DNA of 13,640 nt from SIG299 sp051880375 (GTDB lineage Bacteria > Bacillota > Clostridia > Lachnospirales > Lachnospiraceae), in contig JBJENV010000067.1 in the NCBI GenBank assembly GCA_051880375.1, positions 1 through 13,640 of the forward strand, read 5' to 3'. Below are positions 6,098 through 13,571 of this stretch, piece after piece (within the stretch, counting starts at the first letter, position 1; each line of letters begins with the position of its first letter). A program made the position numbers and the translations under genes. A model generated the notes under the pieces. It made no database searches. It was not told the DNA's origin and was given only the letters and a program-made list of their open reading frames with translations.

Positions 6098-6571
6098 CTA
6101 CCCGAGGTTCCGGATTTTGAACTCCTTCTCCGCTTCTCTGCGTACATCCTTCTTGGCGATGTCCGCGCGCTTGTCATAGAGCTTTTTACCCTTTGCCACG
6201 CCGATTTCCACCTTCACCAGGCCTTTCTTTAAATATACCTGAAGCGGTACAAGAGTATACCCCTTCTGCTGCATTTTTGCAAAAATTTTATTGATTTCAT
6301 AGCGGTGCATCAGAAGCTTTTTGATTCTGAGCGGGTCCTTATTAAAAATGTTGCCCTTTTCGTACGGGCTGATATGCATTCCGTAAATGAAGACCTCGCC
6401 GTCCTCCACCTTGATATAGGCTTCCTTAATACTGCACTTGCCCATTCGGATGGATTTTACCTCCGTGCCGTGCAGTGCAATGCCCGCCTCGTATTTCTCC
6501 TCGATAAAATAATCAAAATATGCCTTTTTGTTGTTTGCTACGAGCTTAAAGCCGTCTTTGGAACCTGCCAA
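6098..6571 (-). CDS. smpB: SsrA-binding protein SmpB, TTG start
   Basis: 157 residues, normal length. SmpB binds the tRNA-like part of tmRNA and takes it to the stalled ribosome. The OB-like core is intact (NNKKAYFDYFIEEKYEAGI, HGTEVKSIRMGK, YGMHISPYEKGN). The basic tail carries the conserved GKKLYDKRADIAKKD block, which lies in the empty mRNA channel. I chose the TTG at 6571, giving an N-terminus starting MAGSKDGFKLVANN; AGGAG lies 10 bases upstream. The in-frame ATG at 6634 lies inside the 3' end of rnr, adds a non-conserved, arginine-rich stretch and has no clear ribosome site. It starts 37 bp after rnr ends, in the same operon, with ppaC next and ssrA after that. Confidence 0.95.
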   Translation of the reverse strand: MAGSKDGFKLVANNKKAYFDYFIEEKYEAGIALHGTEVKSIRMGKCSIKEAYIKVEDGEVFIYGMHISPYEKGNIFNKDPLRIKKLLMHRYEINKIFAKMQQKGYTLVPLQVYLKKGLVKVEIGVAKGKKLYDKRADIAKKDVRREAEKEFKIRNLG

Positions 6572-6608
6572 ACCACGCCACGCTCCTTTCCTTCTTCTAC
6601 CTTCCAGA

Positions 6609-8786
6609 TTACCCGTTGTACGGAAGAAAGTCAATCGTTTTTAACAGTTTATCCGCACCGATTAACAGCACCTGAAGTTGCTGTCCCAGCCGGTATGTCT
6701 TGTGAAATCTTTCTCCGACCAGCAGATAACGTTCTTCATCATAAATATAATAGTCATCTTCCAGATTTGCAAGCTGAATCATTCCTTCGACCGTATTCGG
6801 AAGCTCCACGTAAATGCCCCAGCTTGTAATGCCGGAAATCACGCCGTCGAACACCTCGCCGATTCGCTCTTCCATATACTCCACCTTTTTCAGCTTCTCG
6901 ACCTCGCGCTCCGCTTCCTCTGCTACACGCTCCGTCTTACTTGCCTGCTCAGCGACCTCATCCAGAATCAGATGATAATGCTCCCTCTTTCCTTCGTTCA
7001 GCCTTCCGTGCAGATTGTCCTTGATAATGCGGTGTATCTGCAAATCCGGATATCTGCGGATTGGCGACGTAAAGTGGCAGTAGTACTTTGCCGCCAGACC
7101 AAAGTGTCCGTCGCAGTCCGTCGTATACTTTGCCTGCTTCATGGAACGAAGCGTCAGTCTCGAAATCAGCGCCGCCTCCGGAGTATCTCCGATGCTATCC
7201 AGTAACTTCTGCAACTCCTTCGGATGCACGCCGTCCTTGCCTGCCTTGATATGAAAGCCAAAATTGTTGATAAAAATGCCGAGCTTTTTGATTTTCTCCG
7301 GGTCCGGCGCTTCATGTGTACGATACACAAACGGCGTCTCCTGCCAGAAGAAATCCTCGGCAATTGTCTCGTTTGCCGCAAGCATAAAGTCCTCAATGAT
7401 TTTTGTTGCATCGTTCCGCTCATACGGCTTGATATCAATCGGTTTACCGTTCGGCGCCAGTGTAATCTTGCTCTCCGCAAAATCAAAATCAATGGCACCG
7501 CGCTTTCTTCGCTTGGCACGGAGCAAGTCCGCCAGTTCCTTCATCAAAAGAAACATCGGAATCAGTTCACTGTATTCGTTTTCAAGTCTTTCCCGTTCGG
7601 CCTCTTCATTTTCCTGTGCGGCATTCTCTTCTCCGCGCATCACCTTTAAGATATGCGCCACTTCGGTGTAGCTCATCCTTCTTGTAACATTAATGAGCGT
7701 TTCCGCGATCTGATGCCCGACAATGTTACCTGCCGCATCCACATCCATAAAGCAGCTGAGTGCCAGACGGTCTACACCGGCATTTAACGAGCAGATACCG
7801 TTGGATAGGCGGTGCGGCAGCATCGGAATCACACGGTCAACCAGATAAACGCTTGTCCCACGCTTTAGGGCGCAGACATCAAGCGGCGAATTTTCCCTGA
7901 CATAGTGCGTGACATCCGCAATGTGTACGCCAAGGCGGTAGCCGGTTTCCGTCCGTTCTATGGTAATGGCATCGTCCAGGTCCTTTGCATCTTCACCGTC
8001 AATCGTAACCGTAAGCAGTTCTCTGATGTCAAGCCGCCCCTGCCTTTCCTGCTCGGACACTTCCTCCGGCATCCCTTCCGCCTGCGCCATAACTTCCTCC
8101 GGGAATTCCGTCTGCAAATCATAGGTCTTTAAGACCGTCTTTACATCGCTCGCCGGGTCATTGATATGGCCTAAAATTTCGACCACACGTCCCTCCGGGC
8201 TTTTTCTGGCACTGCCGTAGCTCGTCAGCATGACATAAACCTTATGTCCGTTTACTGCGCCCTTGGAGTGTTCCTTCGCAATATAAATATCGTTTCCGAA
8301 CTTCGGATTGTCCGGAACGACAAAGCCGTAGTTTTTACTGCGCTCATACGTCCCGACCAGATGCGTTATGCCGCGCTTCACAATCTGCACGATAACACCT
8401 TCTCTGCGTCTTGTCCCGCTTCCTTCCTCCGTGATGCGGACCCGGACGGTATCTCCGTGCATTGCACCGGCAGTCTCCCGCTCCGGAATAAAAATATCGT
8501 CTTCGCCCGGAACAAGTACAAAACCGAAGCCCCTGGTTGTGCCGGAAAAGGTTCCTTCTACCGTTTCAGAAGCCATCCAATGATATCGTCCCTTCTCATC
8601 CAGTCCAAGCTTTTTCTCTGAAAGCAGTTTTTCCAGTAAAAGCCGCAGCTCCTCTTTGTCCTCCTTTGGTACTCCAAGTACTGCAGCAACCGACTTAAAT
8701 CGCATCGGCCTGTATTCTTTATCCTGAAAAAACGCCTCCAGCATTTCTCTTCTGTCCGGATAATTTGCTTCTTCTCTCTCTTTCAC
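6609..8786 (-). CDS. rnr: Ribonuclease R, 3'-5' exoribonuclease
   Basis: 725 residues. Domains: an N-terminal winged-helix region (about 5-65), two cold-shock/OB domains (about 75-205), the RNB catalytic domain starting near 250 with IDGEDAKDLDDAI (metal aspartates D263, D269, D271, D272), and an S1 domain from about 640 to the end. There is no long lysine-rich tail as in E. coli. It degrades structured RNA and removes the faulty mRNA after tmRNA rescue, so its place before smpB and ssrA makes sense. Starts: GTG at 8786 has GAGGT 7 bases upstream and gives MKEREEANYPDRREML. In-frame ATG 8816 (AAAGG 12 bases away) and TTG 8828 are weaker, so the N-terminus may be 10-14 residues longer. The leader holds an imperfect tandem repeat. 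Confidence 0.95.
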   Translation of the reverse strand: MKEREEANYPDRREMLEAFFQDKEYRPMRFKSVAAVLGVPKEDKEELRLLLEKLLSEKKLGLDEKGRYHWMASETVEGTFSGTTRGFGFVLVPGEDDIFIPERETAGAMHGDTVRVRITEEGSGTRRREGVIVQIVKRGITHLVGTYERSKNYGFVVPDNPKFGNDIYIAKEHSKGAVNGHKVYVMLTSYGSARKSPEGRVVEILGHINDPASDVKTVLKTYDLQTEFPEEVMAQAEGMPEEVSEQERQGRLDIRELLTVTIDGEDAKDLDDAITIERTETGYRLGVHIADVTHYVRENSPLDVCALKRGTSVYLVDRVIPMLPHRLSNGICSLNAGVDRLALSCFMDVDAAGNIVGHQIAETLINVTRRMSYTEVAHILKVMRGEENAAQENEEAERERLENEYSELIPMFLLMKELADLLRAKRRKRGAIDFDFAESKITLAPNGKPIDIKPYERNDATKIIEDFMLAANETIAEDFFWQETPFVYRTHEAPDPEKIKKLGIFINNFGFHIKAGKDGVHPKELQKLLDSIGDTPEAALISRLTLRSMKQAKYTTDCDGHFGLAAKYYCHFTSPIRRYPDLQIHRIIKDNLHGRLNEGKREHYHLILDEVAEQASKTERVAEEAEREVEKLKKVEYMEERIGEVFDGVISGITSWGIYVELPNTVEGMIQLANLEDDYYIYDEERYLLVGERFHKTYRLGQQLQVLLIGADKLLKTIDFLPYNG

Positions 8787-8821
8787 TCTTTTTACCTCAC
8801 ATTTTTCCACTGTCATAAAAG

Positions 8822-8919
8822 TTCGCAACCTTTATGTAACAAAAAACGTGTTACCAAACAACGAACGTCAAGCTTCGCAGCCGTTCTTATGTTATGCAAA
8901 AAAGCGTGTTACCAAACAA
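8822..8919. repeat. Imperfect tandem repeat between secG and rnr
   Basis: Bases 8822-8861 and 8874-8919 are two related copies: TTCGCA, a variable middle, TTATGT, CAAAAAA and GTGTTACCAAACAA in the same order, differing by small insertions. The right-hand copy supplies one arm of the secG terminator; the left-hand copy has lost the partner arm and reaches into the rnr leader. It looks like a local duplication of a terminator region. On the minus strand a weak TTGTTT-17-TACATA, with TG before the -10, falls in the left-hand copy and could be the rnr promoter. Confidence 0.55.
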
Positions 8920-8941
8920 TTATGTTCATGTAACACGCTTT
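8901..8941. terminator. Terminator of secG, possibly bidirectional
   Basis: A perfect 12-bp stem, AAAGCGTGTTAC (8901-8912) with GTAACACGCTTT (8930-8941), and a 17-base loop. On the minus strand it ends in TTTTTT, and on the plus strand in TTCTTTTTTT. It starts 25 bases after the secG stop. Confidence 0.8.
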
Positions 8942-8966
8942 CTTTTTTTCTAATATGACAATTTTC

Positions 8967-9206
8967 TTACCAGTTGAGGTTTAACACTACGGAAATTACG
9001 ATGAATAAGACTGCGAGAAGCTTTGTGATTTTCTCTAACGTGCCTTCCATCGAACGTCCTTTATTCTTTCCCCAGTAAGTTTCAGCCACGCCGTTAATAG
9101 AACCGGAAAGCCCCTGAGACTTGCTTTCCTGGAACAATACAACAGCAACCAAAGCGATACATATAAGAACATATAATACTGTCACGATGACTCTTAATAC
9201 TCCCAC
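8967..9206 (-). CDS. secG: SecG subunit of the protein export channel
   Basis: 79 residues, typical size. Two membrane helices (about 4-24 and 60-77) flank a cytoplasmic loop holding the family pattern LFQESKSQGLSGSINGVAETYWGKNKGRSMEG. SecG joins SecYE in the membrane and helps SecA-driven export. The start is GTG at 9206, with AGGAGG 8 bases upstream. It has its own consensus promoter and a terminator, so it is transcribed alone, although secG-rnr-smpB-ssrA is a common Firmicutes gene order. Confidence 0.93.
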   Translation of the reverse strand: MGVLRVIVTVLYVLICIALVAVVLFQESKSQGLSGSINGVAETYWGKNKGRSMEGTLEKITKLLAVLFIVISVVLNLNW

Positions 9207-9271
9207 CTGTCACACCTCCTAAACTTCAGGAATTTTAATTACATCTGCCTGTCGGCATCACACCTCAGACT

Positions 9272-9300
9272 ATTATATAAGACATTGTCCGTTTTGTAAA
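9272..9300 (-). promoter_or_regulatory. Promoter of secG
   Basis: On the minus strand TTTACA (9295-9300), exactly 17 bases, and a perfect TATAAT (9272-9277). It predicts a leader of about 60 bases before the GTG of secG. Confidence 0.8.
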
Positions 9301-9302
9301 GT

Positions 9303-9326
9303 AAAATTTGCTTTTTTAGCAATTTT
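9303..9326 (-). terminator. Weak AT-rich terminator after gpmI
   Basis: An inverted repeat (AAAATTTGC with GCAATTTT, one bulged base) is closed by a TTTTTTA loop, 12 bases past the gpmI stop, and is followed on the minus strand by T-rich sequence. It has only two G-C pairs, so it may be inefficient. The secG -35 box follows directly. Confidence 0.4.
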
Positions 9327-9338
9327 CTTTCCTGCTCT

Positions 9339-10883
9339 TTACTTCTTAATCAGTAAAGAATGACCGGTCATTTCCTTCGGCTGTTCCATTCCCATCATCT
9401 CAATCATGGTCGGAATGATGTCGGCAAGACATCCGCCCTCACGAAGCGTATAATTCTTATCATAGTTTACAAGAATAAACGGAACCGGATTTGTAGTATG
9501 TGCGGTAAACGGTGCACCGCTCTCATAGTCTACCAGCTGCTCTGCATTTCCGTGGTCCGCACAAATGAACATTTGACCATCCACGGAAAGTAATGCCTCA
9601 TAAGCCTTACCCACGCACTCGTCCACAGCTTCCACTGCCTTGATTGCGGCACTCTCGATACCGGTATGACCTACCATGTCAGGATTTGCAAAGTTTATGA
9701 TAATCACATCATATTTGCCGGATTTGATTGCCTCCACCAGCTTGTCCGCTACCTGGTAAGCGCTCATCTCCGGCTGCAGGTCGTAAGTCGCAACCTTCGG
9801 GGAATTTACCAGAATTCTGTCCTCGCCCGGATTCGGTGCTTCCACACCGCCGTTAAAGAAGAACGTAACATGTGCATACTTTTCGGTTTCTGCAATTCTT
9901 GCCTGCGTCATGTGATGTGCTGCAAGGTATTCGCCGAAGGTATTCGTAATCTGAATCTTTTCAAATGCAACGCTCTTGTTCGGAATAGTGACATCATATT
10001 CCGAGAAGCAGACATAGGTAAGCGGGAATCTGCCGTTTCTTCTTGTAAAGCCGTCAAACTCATCTGCGCAGAACGCTCTCGTAATTTCTCTTGCACGGTC
10101 CGGACGGAAGTTAAAGAAGATGACGGAGTCATTTGCTTTTATCTTACCGATTGCTTCTCCGTTTCTTACCACAACGGTCGGCACTACAAATTCATCCGTT
10201 ACATCTGCCTGATAGGAATCATGAATTGCAGAAAGTGCACTGTCGGCAGTGTTGCCTTCACCGTAAACAAGTGCAGCATACGCTTTCTCCACACGGTCCC
10301 AGCGGTTATCACGGTCCATTGCATAGTATCTTCCGGAAATCGAAGCGATTTCACCGATGCCAAGCTCGTCCATCTTGTTCTGCAGCTCGGTAAGGAAGCC
10401 CTCGCCGGAAGTCGGAGCCGTATCACGGCCGTCAAGGAAGGCATGAACATAAACTTCGGTCAGGCCTTCTCTTTTCGCAAGTTCTAACAAACCAAACAGA
10501 TGCGTAATGTGGCTGTGTACACCACCGTCGGATAGCAATCCGAACATATGAAGTGCAGAGTGATTCTTCTTGCAGTTTTCTACTGCCGAAAGAAGCTTTT
10601 CATTTTTAAAGAAATCTCCGTCCTGAATTTCCTTTGTAATTCTTGTGAGCTCCTGATATACAATTCTTCCGGCACCCATATTCAAATGTCCAACCTCAGA
10701 GTTTCCCATCTGTCCGTCCGGAAGACCTACTGCCATACCGGATGCATTTCCCTTTACAAACGGATACTCCGCCATCAGTTTATCCATGACCGGGGTCTTT
10801 GCCTGTGCTACTGCATTTCCCTCTGTCTTTGCATTCAAGCCATAGCCGTCTAAAATCATCAATACTGTTGGTTTCTTACTCAT
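9339..10883 (-). CDS. gpmI: 2,3-bisphosphoglycerate-independent phosphoglycerate mutase
   Basis: 514 residues, the family's normal length. It converts 3-phosphoglycerate to 2-phosphoglycerate in glycolysis and gluconeogenesis. It belongs to the alkaline-phosphatase superfamily with two Mn ions: D12 (ILDGYG), the phospho-serine S62 in MGNSEVGHLNMG, RYYAMDRDNRWDR in the transferase domain, FANPDMVGHTG, and ADHGNAE near the C-terminus. I chose the ATG at 10883 (MSKKPTVLMILDGYG) as in the family. An ATG at 10895 is also in frame, but AAAGGT abuts it, leaving no spacing. For 10883 the AAAGG is about 13 bases away, which is long. No clear promoter was found upstream. Its own likely terminator precedes secG. 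Confidence 0.95.
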   Translation of the reverse strand: MSKKPTVLMILDGYGLNAKTEGNAVAQAKTPVMDKLMAEYPFVKGNASGMAVGLPDGQMGNSEVGHLNMGAGRIVYQELTRITKEIQDGDFFKNEKLLSAVENCKKNHSALHMFGLLSDGGVHSHITHLFGLLELAKREGLTEVYVHAFLDGRDTAPTSGEGFLTELQNKMDELGIGEIASISGRYYAMDRDNRWDRVEKAYAALVYGEGNTADSALSAIHDSYQADVTDEFVVPTVVVRNGEAIGKIKANDSVIFFNFRPDRAREITRAFCADEFDGFTRRNGRFPLTYVCFSEYDVTIPNKSVAFEKIQITNTFGEYLAAHHMTQARIAETEKYAHVTFFFNGGVEAPNPGEDRILVNSPKVATYDLQPEMSAYQVADKLVEAIKSGKYDVIIINFANPDMVGHTGIESAAIKAVEAVDECVGKAYEALLSVDGQMFICADHGNAEQLVDYESGAPFTAHTTNPVPFILVNYDKNYTLREGGCLADIIPTMIEMMGMEQPKEMTGHSLLIKK

Positions 10884-10988
10884 GTTTCTTACCATACCTT
10901 TCTATCTTAAAATAATACTTTTCATTCTCTTTATTTTCTCACAAACTCTGCATAAATGCAAGAAAAAATCTAAGAAACAGACAAAGAA

Positions 10989-11028
10989 ACAGGACAACTT
11001 CCATACCATAGTATAGAGGCTGTCCTGT
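10989..11028 (-). terminator. Terminator of the ECF sigma factor gene
   Basis: ACAGGACA (10989-10996) and TGTCCTGT (11021-11028) are perfect arms. The inside continues pairing (CTTCCATAC with GTATAGAGG, with wobbles) to a small loop, giving a long hairpin 8 bases after the sigma factor stop. On the minus strand TTTCTTTGTCTGTTTC follows. Confidence 0.7.
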
Positions 11029-11036
11029 CATCGCTT

Positions 11037-11633
11037 TTATTCTTCCAATGGTTTATATCTGCAGACATTTCTAAATAGAATCTGGTAGCAGGAACTTTCC
11101 TGTTGCTGCATGATTTTATCATAAAGGCACTCTCGCCCTCGCGCCAGACGCACACTCACCAGATTCTGCGTAATTTCGAGTATATCTGCTACTTCTCTGA
11201 TGGGAATCTCATCAATATAGTACAGAAGCATTGGTTCCCTGTACTTTTCCGGCAGCTCATAAAGCATTCTGACAAGCTCCGCTTCTCCCTCTTTTTCAAC
11301 ATATATCTGCTCCGGTGTGCAGTTATCCGCCACTTCTAACTGTACATCGTCAAACTCCACAAGTTCCTCGTGCTTTTGTTTTCTGATGTAGTCATAACAC
11401 AGATTCTTTACGATTGTGACGAGAAGTGCATATGTTCTTTTGGATTCCGGCTCCTCGATTTCATCCAGAATATCCATCACTCTTATAAATGCAGACTGCA
11501 CCATTTCTTCCGCATCATAGGGATTTCTGAAAATATTTTCTGCCACGTATAACAGTTTTGTCATATAAAGTTCATATAACAATTCCAGCTTTTTCGTTGC
11601 CTCTGCATTATCTGCAAGGTTTATCTCCTGCAT
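11037..11633 (-). CDS. ECF-type RNA polymerase sigma factor
   Basis: 198 residues with the two domains of extracytoplasmic-function sigma factors. Region 2 (about 18-90: LYELYMTKLLYVAENIFRNP, YDAEEMVQSAFIRVMD, TYALLVTIVKNLCYDYIRKQ) binds the -10. Region 4 (about 128-180: LPEKYREPMLLYYIDE, IPIREVADILEITQNLVSV, RLARGRECL) is the helix-turn-helix for the -35. The start is the ATG at 11633, with AGAGGG 9 bases upstream; the frame stays open to 11717, but that part covers the promoter. A consensus promoter and a terminator make it a single-gene unit, and no anti-sigma gene is beside it. How it is held inactive and what it controls cannot be read here. Confidence 0.88.
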   Translation of the reverse strand: MQEINLADNAEATKKLELLYELYMTKLLYVAENIFRNPYDAEEMVQSAFIRVMDILDEIEEPESKRTYALLVTIVKNLCYDYIRKQKHEELVEFDDVQLEVADNCTPEQIYVEKEGEAELVRMLYELPEKYREPMLLYYIDEIPIREVADILEITQNLVSVRLARGRECLYDKIMQQQESSCYQILFRNVCRYKPLEE

Positions 11634-11688
11634 TTTCCGATTCCCTCTTTCATTTCCATCTTTGGTATTTTTTGCATGGTTTTGTTTT

Positions 11689-11717
11689 ATTATATTATAA
11701 ATTTTGGAAGCGGTCAA
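11689..11717 (-). promoter_or_regulatory. Promoter of the ECF sigma factor gene
   Basis: On the minus strand TTGACC (11712-11717), 17 bases, then a perfect TATAAT (11689-11694), with a second overlapping TATAAT 5 bases upstream. It is a housekeeping-type promoter, not an ECF self-promoter with an AAC-type -35. Confidence 0.75.
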
Positions 11718-11761
11718 TGCAAAACTTAAAAAAATTGTAATTTTTTCTGCAATCGGTTACA

Positions 11762-12811
11762 CTACAGTGCACCATCCTTTTGAATATCATCAGAAATAAG
11801 TAAATGAGCAAAAAAAGCTAGTGCAAGACCTTGACCCCAGCCCTGAATCCATGATTTCGAAATTCCACGATAGCCTTCCTTATCACGCATTACTGCGGTT
11901 CCTCCGGAAACGTTCATCACCTTTCCATCCTCAGAAATATTGGAAAGAATACCCCGAATTGATTTATTGATATACTTTGCGTGAAGCGGGTTACCTCTGT
12001 TGAGCATTGCTGCTGCAATACCTGCAGAAGCTGAAATTTCTTCATAAGATTCCTCATCATCAAGAACCGTTCTCCATAAACCTTCTTCGGTCTGATAATT
12101 TTTCAGCGCTGCGAGCTGCTCATTCAAGGAACCTGCAATATCCATAAATTTCGGATAGAGATATGCCCGGGGAAGTATTCCTCCAACCATACTCATAGTA
12201 TAGGCTGCCCATGCATTTGCCCTGCCCCAGTATACTCCGGACATATGATTTCCGGCAATATTATCATAACCATGATAGAAAAGACCAAGAGACGGATTCT
12301 GTAAATATCTGATATGCCAATAATACTGATTTAATGCATCATCAATCATTGCCTCATTCTTTTCCATTACACCGACTCTTAGTAAAAGGAATGCTGCCAT
12401 AAACAAGGTGTCCGCCCATGCCTGCTCCGGAAAATCATTGTTTGCAGATACTGTGTGCTGTAACACGTTATCTCCAAATCGAAGTGCATCTTCGCTAATA
12501 TATTTTACCTTGCTCATTAGCAAATCATAATACTTTTTATCTTTCGTTGCATTGTAAATTGTGATAAGACAGTGGCCCATTGCACATGCATTTACAGTCC
12601 ATACCTTTGGAAGTCCGAGTTCAATCAGCTCATCTACTCTATCCTTTAGAGCGGCTAAATACTCTTCTTTTTTTGTAATTTCATATGCCGTAGAAATTCC
12701 GTAGTAGGCAACCCCGCAAGGCCAATCCCATGTTAAATCCATATCCATTGTTCTCTTTACAAGCTTATCAATTACTTCTTCTATCTGCTTTTTGTCAAAG
12801 TCAAGTTTCAT
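11762..12811 (-). CDS. Unsaturated rhamnogalacturonyl hydrolase, GH105/GH88 (YteR/YesR-like)
   Basis: 349 residues, normal for GH105. The sequence reads as an alpha/alpha-barrel with the family marks TWDWPCGVAYYGI (27-39), NACAMGH, QAWADTLFMAAFLL with the likely catalytic acid D134, LFYHGYD (H180), and VYWGRANAW (193-201). These enzymes remove the 4,5-unsaturated galacturonyl residue left at the end of rhamnogalacturonan or related fragments after lyase cleavage. No signal peptide is seen, so it should be cytoplasmic and act on imported oligosaccharides. I chose the ATG at 12811 with GGAGG 5-6 bases upstream. An earlier in-frame ATG at 12862 directly follows the rhaM stop (TAAATG) but has no ribosome site. 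It lies 51 bp after rhaM in one unit. The exact substrate within GH88/GH105 is not certain. Confidence 0.88.
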   Translation of the reverse strand: MKLDFDKKQIEEVIDKLVKRTMDMDLTWDWPCGVAYYGISTAYEITKKEEYLAALKDRVDELIELGLPKVWTVNACAMGHCLITIYNATKDKKYYDLLMSKVKYISEDALRFGDNVLQHTVSANNDFPEQAWADTLFMAAFLLLRVGVMEKNEAMIDDALNQYYWHIRYLQNPSLGLFYHGYDNIAGNHMSGVYWGRANAWAAYTMSMVGGILPRAYLYPKFMDIAGSLNEQLAALKNYQTEEGLWRTVLDDEESYEEISASAGIAAAMLNRGNPLHAKYINKSIRGILSNISEDGKVMNVSGGTAVMRDKEGYRGISKSWIQGWGQGLALAFFAHLLISDDIQKDGAL

Positions 12812-12862
12812 GTTTTCCTCCCCTCGTGTTCTTTCAAATAAAGCACCTTTGATACCTGTCAT

Positions 12863-13177
12863 TTAGTCAAGATGAAACACCGTCTGAAGATTAATACTTA
12901 CAGGGCTGTTATCCGGATTGGTCTCCATGATATCTGCCATGAAATCCCACCACTTTCTATTAATTACAGTGTCAGCCCCCTTTGCCCAAAGCTCCTCATT
13001 CTCGATTTCGATGTATCCGAACAGAGTTAAGGTTTCCTTATCAAGAAAAATCGTGTAGTTCTTTCCTCCGTGTTCATGAATCATATCCTTCATTTCAGGC
13101 CAAAGCTCGTTATGGCGCTTCTCATACTCAGCTTCGCAGCCAGGAAACAGTTTCATTTTAAATCCTTTGATAATCAT
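12863..13177 (-). CDS. rhaM: L-rhamnose mutarotase
   Basis: 104 residues, the same length as E. coli RhaM (YiiL). It interconverts the alpha and beta forms of L-rhamnose. Active-site residues of the family line up: Y18 and H22 (EYEKRHNELWPE), Y41 (NYTIFLDK) and W76-W77 (RKWWDFM), and the end NPDNSPVSINLQTVFHLD matches the conserved tail. The ATG at 13177 has GGAGAG 7 bases upstream; a TTG at 13192 in frame lies on the ribosome site and is rejected. It is followed by the rhamnogalacturonyl hydrolase, so rhamnose released from pectin is the likely substrate source. Isomerase, kinase and transport genes are not in the window. Confidence 0.95.
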   Translation of the reverse strand: MIIKGFKMKLFPGCEAEYEKRHNELWPEMKDMIHEHGGKNYTIFLDKETLTLFGYIEIENEELWAKGADTVINRKWWDFMADIMETNPDNSPVSINLQTVFHLD

Positions 13178-13471
13178 TGTTTTTCTCTCCAATCACTCTA
13201 ATTTATCTGTACATATGATCGACAATTTATGACAAAACTTTAACACTTTCCTGGTTACTTGCCACCTGCGGTAACTGCTTCTGCTTTCTCTGACAGATGC
13301 CTTACACAAATGCTATCTTTTACTTTTACACTAATTGAATGTTTACCTATAACCCCAAATATGAAAAATCAGGTTGAAACGAACATTTTTTTACAAGACA
13401 AGTCTTCATTAATGAACAGTCATAAATTTCTATACAGATATAATGTTCACAACCTAGCCGGTTTGCAAATT
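13178..13471. other. Upstream region of the rhaM unit, no convincing gene
   Basis: About 290 AT-rich bases. No consensus promoter stands out for rhaM; TTGTCA with an 18-base spacer to TACAGA on the minus strand (about 13209-13238) is the best weak match. A GTTAC/GTAAC inverted repeat (near 13255-13276) might be an operator. On the plus strand a perfect TATAAT (13439-13444) lies about 30 bases before the toxin-like frame, without a good -35. A minus-strand open frame (13255-13368) lacks a start codon. Confidence 0.4.
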
Positions 13472-13571
13472 ATGTGAAAAAGAAATTGAAGCTCTGATTA
13501 CAGTTATCAACTTATGTCTGACCTGTTTCGGACTTGGATATACCATCAGAAGGCACAAGACACAAAAATAA
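13472..13571 (+). pseudogene. Frameshifted small hydrophobic toxin-like peptide (putative holin-like toxin type)
   Basis: The frame beginning at 13476 reads EKEIEALITVINLCLTCFGL and on through GYTIRRHKTQK to the stop at 13569-13571. It is one membrane helix with a basic tail, the build of the short 'putative holin-like toxin'/type I toxin peptides of Firmicutes. An ATG at 13472-13474 lies one base out of frame: without the T at 13475 it would read MEKEIEAL as a 32-residue peptide. No ribosome site is seen before this ATG. The stop lies inside the arm of a strong bidirectional terminator, as is common in toxin/antisense RNA loci. It is therefore either a decayed toxin or one with an unusual start. 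The call rests on resemblance only. Confidence 0.45.

Noticed and set aside
4405..6177. Longer ppaC beginning inside smpB at 6177
   Set aside because: The first 40 residues are another reading frame of the smpB basic tail. The family N-terminus MTTHKRKITVIGHKNPDSDS starts at 6057 with its own ribosome site.
6098..6634. Longer smpB beginning at the ATG at 6634
   Set aside because: The extra 21 residues overlap rnr, are not conserved-looking and have no good ribosome site. TTG at 6571 fits the family N-terminus.
9666..10487. 273-codon open frame on the plus strand
   Set aside because: It lies fully antisense to gpmI, a certain gene, and its translation is cysteine- and histidine-rich without any motif. 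It is a shadow frame.
11718..11761. Terminator after the rhamnogalacturonyl hydrolase gene
   Set aside because: The only inverted repeat (AAAAAATT with AATTTTTT, near 11729-11746) is purely A-T, too weak to call as a terminator.
13259..13477. 72-codon open frame on the plus strand upstream of rhaM
   Set aside because: It has no ribosome site and no recognisable composition or motif, and it overlaps the toxin-like remnant.
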